A program made the translations under genes and the position numbers. The notes beneath the pieces are model-generated. The model was not told the DNA's origin. It saw only the letters and a list, made by a program, of their open reading frames with translations, and made no database searches. A stretch of DNA of 10,701 nt from WRMR01 sp031548645 (GTDB lineage Bacteria > Planctomycetota > Planctomycetia > Pirellulales > Thermoguttaceae): contig JAVBQX010000100.1 in the NCBI GenBank assembly GCA_031548645.1, positions 1-10,701 on the forward strand. The letters are read 5' to 3'. Shown piece after piece: positions 6,950 through 10,701 of this stretch; the first letter of the stretch is position 1; each line of letters starts with the position of its first letter.

Positions 6950-7990
6950 ATGCCGAGATTTTGCGTCCGTTTGCTGATTGCCGCACTGATGTTTTACACC
7001 GCTACTTCGCTCATGGCGGAAGACCGTTCCGACGGGAGTTTGCCGCGGGCCGCATTGGCCGAACGCTTTCCCTCGCAGGCGGCGGACGCGTTTCTCGACG
7101 CGATGCAGTCGAAAAAGATGGACCTGCACAGCGTCATGATTCTCAAGGATGGCAAGGTCGTTTACGAACGTTGGTTCGGGAAAAACTCGCCGACGACGCC
7201 GCACGTCATGTGGTCGGTCAGCAAAACCTGGACGAGCGTGGCCGTCGGGTTCGCCGTGACGGAAAACAAACTCAGCGTCGAAGACAAGGTGATTTCGTTC
7301 TTCCCGGACGACCTGCCGGAAACCGTGCCGGACAACCTCGCCGAGCTCCGCGTCAAGGACCTGCTGACCATGAGCGTCGGGCATGAAGTCGAGCCGCCGG
7401 ATCCGGAAGAGAAGGAAGTCGGCCTCTGGGAAAAAAGATTCCTGGCCCACCCGATCCCGCACAAACCGGGCACGAAATTCGTGTACAACTCACAGGCGAC
7501 CTACATGCTTTCGGCCATCGTGCAGAAAGTGACCGGCGAAAAACTGGTCGACTATCTCACCCCGCGGCTGTTCGAGCCGCTCGGGATCACCGGCGCAAGG
7601 TGGGAGGACAGCCCGAGCGACGTCAACCTCGGCGGCTGGGGATTGTTCGTCAAAACCGAGGACATGGCCAAACTCGGACAACTGCTCCTCCAAAAAGGCA
7701 AGTGGGGCGACAAACAGATATTGCCCGAATCTTGGATCGAAGAGGCGACCACCTGCAAAATCCTGCAAGACCCGAACGTCAAGCCGGAGGAAACCGACAG
7801 CGATTGGAAACAGGGCTACTGCTACCAGATGTGGCGCTGCCGTCACGGCGGCTTCCGCGCCGACGGAATGCACGGACAGTTTATCGTCGTGCTGCCCGAG
7901 CAAAACGCGGTCGTCGTGCTCACGGCCTACATCAAGGACATGCACGCCGAACTCGACCTCGTCTGGGAACACATCCTCCCGGCGCTGTAA
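6950..7990 (+). CDS. Exported serine hydrolase, beta-lactamase/class C esterase family (PF00144)
   Basis: The 346-residue product begins with a signal peptide: basic MPRFCVR, a hydrophobic core LLIAALMFYTATS, and probable cleavage after SLMA (residue 23). It should therefore be periplasmic or secreted. The mature part has the serine-hydrolase fold: catalytic SVSK (Ser89, Lys92) in WSVSKTWTS, the second motif as Tyr179-Asn-Ser in FVYNSQATYML (classical enzymes have Tyr-x-Asn), and a late HGGFRADGMHGQF region (about 299-311) in place of the Lys-Thr-Gly box. This resembles the 6-aminohexanoate-dimer hydrolase/esterase-like branch more than true beta-lactamases, so an esterase, amidase or peptidase role is likelier than antibiotic resistance. 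The substrate cannot be told from sequence. The gene converges with the FAD reductase; the two stop codons are 13 bp apart. Confidence 0.92.
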   Translation: MPRFCVRLLIAALMFYTATSLMAEDRSDGSLPRAALAERFPSQAADAFLDAMQSKKMDLHSVMILKDGKVVYERWFGKNSPTTPHVMWSVSKTWTSVAVGFAVTENKLSVEDKVISFFPDDLPETVPDNLAELRVKDLLTMSVGHEVEPPDPEEKEVGLWEKRFLAHPIPHKPGTKFVYNSQATYMLSAIVQKVTGEKLVDYLTPRLFEPLGITGARWEDSPSDVNLGGWGLFVKTEDMAKLGQLLLQKGKWGDKQILPESWIEEATTCKILQDPNVKPEETDSDWKQGYCYQMWRCRHGGFRADGMHGQFIVVLPEQNAVVVLTAYIKDMHAELDLVWEHILPAL

Positions 7991-8003
7991 GTATTGTGTG
8001 TGT

Positions 8004-9065
8004 TCATTCCTTGCGGACTTCGATCGCCATCAGGCCGGTTTTGAGAATCAGCTTTCGCAACAGGGACGAATACATCGCCGGGCGTTTGACGTGCTTCAAG
8101 CCCAGGTTGAGGTACAGCGAACGCAGATTCCACATGTAGCGTCGTTGAAAGCCGTCGAATCCAGGCGTCAAAGCGTCGGCGAGCAGGGCGGCGCTTTGCA
8201 TCGCGTAACTGATTCCCTCGGCGGAACTCGGGCTGATCAGCCCCGCCGCTTCGCCCAACAATGCGACCGGATATTCGGCCACCACGGGGCAGATCGCAAG
8301 CGGCGAACGCGGCCGGACAATCTGGGCCGATTCGCGAAAGACTTCGTTGTCGAGCGGCAACCCGATCCGGCGGAGTTTTCCGAGCAGCGCGTCGAACCGT
8401 TCGCGCACGCGGTTTTTCGCCGGGATGGCCGAACCGACAATGAGCCGGTCGCCCTTCGGGATCGTCCAGGAATAGTAGTCGGTCACTTCGCGGTCGAAAA
8501 TCGCGCCGTAACACGATGTGGCAAGCCCCGGTTCGAACCACCGCTGCACCGCGACGTACATTTCCCGGTCTATACGGTCGGGCACGAACTGCCGCCGGAC
8601 GTGGGAAAACGCGCCGTCCGCGCCGATCAAAACGCGTGTCGTCGCGGTCGTTTCGACATTGTCCCGCGTGTAATGCACGGTCATGCGACCGGACGGCTTT
8701 CCCGGTTCGCAGCGCAGATAACGGCCGGGAATCGCCGACTCGACGCTTTCCGGAACCAGCGACAGGAGCCAGCGGTCAAACGCGTCGCGGTTCATGTTGA
8801 GGTAATGCCGCTGGTAGGATCGCGAAAGATCGTTGTCGAAATCATGCACGAGGACCGAAAAAAGTTGCGGACCGTGCAAAACGGCGTCCGGCAGGACCAG
8901 CCCGAGACGGGCGATCATTTTTTGCGCATCCGGCGCCAACAGCCCCCCGCAACATTTGGGATGCGACCTGTCGATCAGCAAAAGGCGGTATTTTCCCGCG
9001 AGCAATCGCGCCAGGGTCGCTCCGGCCGGTCCGCCACCGACGATGGTGATGTCATATTCGGTCAT
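8004..9065 (-). CDS. FAD-dependent oxidoreductase, geranylgeranyl reductase-like
   Basis: The 353-residue flavoprotein opens with the Rossmann dinucleotide motif VGGGPAGATLARLLA (residues 9-23). A KCCGGLLAPDAQK segment (37-49), RDAFDRWL, GADGAFSHVRR (148-158) and GEAAGLISPSSAEGISYAMQ (271-290) follow. This order is that of the PHBH/geranylgeranyl reductase group, and the CCGG segment matches the Cys-Gly-Gly region that lies near the flavin there. Likely activities are saturation of isoprenoid double bonds or another flavin-dependent reduction; the substrate is unknown. There is no transmembrane segment, but the C-terminus is basic and amphipathic. It starts 17 bp downstream of the rsgA stop on the same strand, so it is probably translated from an rsgA transcript. 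The ribosome-binding site is weak (GGGGCG). The sequence gives no sign of a functional tie to RsgA. Confidence 0.9.
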   Translation of the reverse strand: MTEYDITIVGGGPAGATLARLLAGKYRLLLIDRSHPKCCGGLLAPDAQKMIARLGLVLPDAVLHGPQLFSVLVHDFDNDLSRSYQRHYLNMNRDAFDRWLLSLVPESVESAIPGRYLRCEPGKPSGRMTVHYTRDNVETTATTRVLIGADGAFSHVRRQFVPDRIDREMYVAVQRWFEPGLATSCYGAIFDREVTDYYSWTIPKGDRLIVGSAIPAKNRVRERFDALLGKLRRIGLPLDNEVFRESAQIVRPRSPLAICPVVAEYPVALLGEAAGLISPSSAEGISYAMQSAALLADALTPGFDGFQRRYMWNLRSLYLNLGLKHVKRPAMYSSLLRKLILKTGLMAIEVRKE

Positions 9066-9082
9066 GGTTTTCGCCCCAAACG

Positions 9083-10273
9083 CTACGAAATCTCCCGTGA
9101 TTCGCGAATGGCCAAATAACTGTCATAACGCCGCAGGTCGATTCGCCCGTCGGCGACGCCGTCCTTGACGGCGCAGAAATTTTCGTGCGTGTGCGTGCAG
9201 TCGGGGTAATGGCACAGATTTTCAAACGGGTGCAGATCGCGGAAGAAGCCCGTGACCTCTTCCGGGATGATGTCCCAGAGCATGAACTGCCGGATGCCGG
9301 GCGTATCGACGACGTAGGTGGAACGACCTTGCATCGGGCCGTCGAAGGACAGCTTGATCAGTTCGGCGGTTGTGGTCGTGTGCCGGCCTTTTTCGTTTTC
9401 TTCGCTGACCTCACCGACCCGCAGGCCGAGGCCGGGCTCGACGGCGTTCAGCAGCGACGATTTGCCGACGCCGCTTTGACCCGCGACGACGCTTTCACAA
9501 CCGGCGAGTTGTTTTTTGAGGCGTTCGATGCCGAAACCGGTTTCCGTGCTGGTCGGAATGACCTTGTAGCCCATCTGGGCGTACACGCCGATCAGCGGTT
9601 GCAGTTCGGCAAGGTCGATCAGGTCGATCTTGTTGATGCAGATGACCGGGCGGATGTCGGCGCGTTCGGCGGTGACGAGTATCCGGTCGATCAGATTCGG
9701 TTTCAGTCGCGGTTCCCCGGCGCTGACGACGATGATCACCTGGTCGACGTTCGTGACGATGATGTGTTTGCGTTTGCGGCTGGCCCGGGCCAGCGTCCCG
9801 CGTCGTGGTTCGACCCGTTCGATGATCCCCTCAAACCGGCTGGATTCATGATTTTCCGGCTCGCGAAACGACACGCGGTCGCCGGCCACGACGACGTGCC
9901 GCTGGTCGGTGGCCAGCGTTTTGAGAATGCGTCGCGTCACGCAGGTGTAAATTTCGCCGTCGTCCGCCTCGACGTCGCTGTTGAGTCCGAATACGCGGAG
10001 CACGCGGCCGGAGCGGCATTTCGCGGCGTCAATTTCGGGCAGCACGTCGAAGCCCTGACCGTCGATATCGCCTTGATCCCGGACCTCTCCGATGACGGTC
10101 CGGTGCCTGGTCGTTTCGCCCTTGCCGGAAATGCGTTCCCCCTGTTCGGGCGCGATTTCTTCGAACCCGTGCTGGTCGAATTTCCGCGTCCAGTCGGTTA
10201 CACGGGCTTTTTCCGCTCGGTTTTTGCGAAATCGAACCCGCACTTTTTTTGACTGTTTCTTCTTTTCCGACAT
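9083..10273 (-). CDS. rsgA: Ribosome small-subunit-dependent GTPase RsgA
   Basis: RsgA (YjeQ) is the circularly permuted GTPase that checks late maturation of the 30S subunit. In order over 396 residues: a basic leader rich in Lys/Arg; an OB-fold (about 88-165, GRVLRVFGLNSDV to a GDRVSF turn); the permuted GTPase with G4 NKID (214-217), a G5-like TSTETG, G1 GQSGVGKS (265-272), switch RHTTTT (297-302) and G3 DTPG (323-326); and a zinc site CX4CXHX5C (Cys354, Cys359, His361, Cys367). All key residues are present. The frame is open to 10345, but that extension runs through the tRNA terminator. ATG 10273 was chosen since MSEKKKQSKK fits the family start; ATG 10285 is the close alternative. The FAD reductase gene follows 17 bp downstream. 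Confidence 0.96.
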   Translation of the reverse strand: MSEKKKQSKKVRVRFRKNRAEKARVTDWTRKFDQHGFEEIAPEQGERISGKGETTRHRTVIGEVRDQGDIDGQGFDVLPEIDAAKCRSGRVLRVFGLNSDVEADDGEIYTCVTRRILKTLATDQRHVVVAGDRVSFREPENHESSRFEGIIERVEPRRGTLARASRKRKHIIVTNVDQVIIVVSAGEPRLKPNLIDRILVTAERADIRPVICINKIDLIDLAELQPLIGVYAQMGYKVIPTSTETGFGIERLKKQLAGCESVVAGQSGVGKSSLLNAVEPGLGLRVGEVSEENEKGRHTTTTAELIKLSFDGPMQGRSTYVVDTPGIRQFMLWDIIPEEVTGFFRDLHPFENLCHYPDCTHTHENFCAVKDGVADGRIDLRRYDSYLAIRESREIS

Positions 10274-10306
10274 GGGGCATTCCATCAATAGATTTTTCGG
10301 AAACAG

Positions 10307-10342
10307 AAAAAAACCCGCTGACGGAATATTTCCATCGGCGGG
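10307..10342 (-). terminator. Intrinsic terminator downstream of tRNA-fMet
   Basis: On the minus strand, arms at 10342-10330 and 10326-10314 form a 13-bp stem with one C·A mismatch and one wobble, closed by a three-base loop. Seven T follow (10313-10307). It begins nine bases after the tRNA 3' end and finishes about 33 bases before the rsgA ATG. Confidence 0.8.
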
Positions 10343-10351
10343 CAAAATAAG

Positions 10352-10425
<74 letters not shown>

Positions 10426-10468
10426 GTATGAGTGGCAGTTAAAGCGAAAATCGCCAACTGATGAAGGT

Positions 10469-10496
10469 ATTGTATCGCCGTGGGCCGGAATGTCGA
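10469..10496 (-). promoter_or_regulatory. Promoter for tRNA-fMet
   Basis: On the minus strand TCGACA (10496-10491, 5 of 6 to the -35 consensus) is followed after 16 bp by TACAAT (10474-10469, 5 of 6 to the -10 consensus). Transcription would start near 10462, giving a leader of about 36 bases before the mature tRNA 5' end. This is the best-looking promoter in the window and fits a strongly expressed stable RNA. Confidence 0.6.
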
Positions 10497-10585
10497 GGGG
10501 AGGAAGCAAAAAACAAGAAAAAGGAGCGGTTATCAATTTGCAGATATTGAATATTAACAAAATAGACTTGTTCGCGAACTTTAAC

Positions 10586-10639
10586 TTGGTGAAATTAGTG
10601 AAACTGGTATTGTCCCAATTGGTGAAAATGGTGTATTTT
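10586..10639 (+). promoter_or_regulatory. Candidate promoter with repeated TTGGTGAAA motifs
   Basis: TTGTCC (10610-10615) lies 18 bp before TATTTT (10634-10639), a plausible promoter for the gene starting at 10674. TTGGTGAAA occurs at 10586-10594 and 10619-10627, with a one-mismatch copy TTAGTGAAA at 10595-10603. One copy falls between the -35 and -10, as a repressor site would. A 10-bp palindrome GTTCGCGAAC lies just upstream (10570-10579). The AT-rich stretch from 10500 differs clearly from the coding DNA around it. Regulation is inferred from position alone. Confidence 0.35.
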
Positions 10640-10673
10640 ACAGCGTTTCATTTCCCCCAAAGAGGACACAAAC

Positions 10674-10701
10674 ATGCAACAATCCAGTCTTCCGGAACGC
10701 T
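10674..10701 (+). CDS. Start of an unidentified gene, cut by the right edge
   Basis: ATG at 10674 follows AGAGGA (10661-10666) with seven bases between, a good ribosome-binding site. A promoter-like region lies upstream. Only nine codons are in the window (MQQSSLPER), too few to identify the product. Confidence 0.55.

Noticed and set aside
6739..7386. Plus-strand 215-codon frame starting at the end of thiS
   Set aside because: Most of it is a shifted reading of the serine hydrolase, rich in Arg and lacking domain motifs.
6950..7990. Antibiotic-resistance beta-lactamase
   Set aside because: The Lys-Thr-Gly box is replaced and the second motif is Tyr-Asn-Ser; the overall pattern is esterase/oligomer hydrolase-like, with no resistance context.
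7998..9119. 373-codon plus-strand frame and 355-codon frame at 9185-10252
   Set aside because: They are antisense to the FAD reductase and RsgA, whose motifs are complete.
10274..10345. N-terminal extension of RsgA to 10345
   Set aside because: It would be encoded by the tRNA terminator stem and T-run, and the family leader begins at MSEKKK.

Overview
The window looks like chromosomal housekeeping DNA from a Planctomycetota bacterium. This is judged from protein character, not from a database search. The LpxB has the planctomycete-style blocks DYPGFNWW and PPQLWAWAGWRVRKM. The RsgA has a short basic Lys/Arg-rich leader, and the thiamine phosphate synthase carries a ThiD2 domain upstream of ThiE. 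LpxB also implies a lipid A-making, double-membraned cell. GC content is moderately high inside genes and drops sharply in the promoter-bearing spacers. No insertion sequence, phage gene, CRISPR array or resistance island is visible.

Layout, left to right. (1) A plus-strand pair: lpxB (5' end cut by the window) and truB, 58 bp apart. (2) A 267-bp convergent spacer holding a long imperfect inverted repeat. (3) A minus-strand hybrid sensor gene encoding a membrane histidine kinase with a CXXCH heme-c motif in its extracytoplasmic domain, and an 11-base C tract inside the gene. (4) An AT-rich divergent spacer, then a plus-strand thiamine pair: a 570-residue protein that reads as two Clp-N-like repeats + ThiD2 + ThiE, followed 12 bp later by thiS. 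(5) A 207-bp spacer with a short hairpin and small repeats, then an exported serine hydrolase of the beta-lactamase (PF00144) fold. (6) Convergent to it on the minus strand, rsgA followed after 17 bp by an FAD-dependent reductase of the geranylgeranyl reductase type. (7) Upstream of rsgA on the same strand, an initiator tRNA-fMet with a promoter and an intrinsic terminator. (8) An AT-rich promoter region with repeated TTGGTGAAA motifs, leading into the first nine codons of a plus-strand gene cut by the right edge.

Functional links. ThiD2-ThiE and ThiS serve thiamine synthesis: ThiS carries sulfur for the thiazole, ThiD2 phosphorylates HMP-P, and ThiE joins the two moieties. The most unusual item is the extra N-terminal module on that enzyme, which resembles the protein-recognition N-domain of Clp chaperones. 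TruB, RsgA and tRNA-fMet all concern translation, but they lie in separate transcription units. The kinase has no response regulator in the window.
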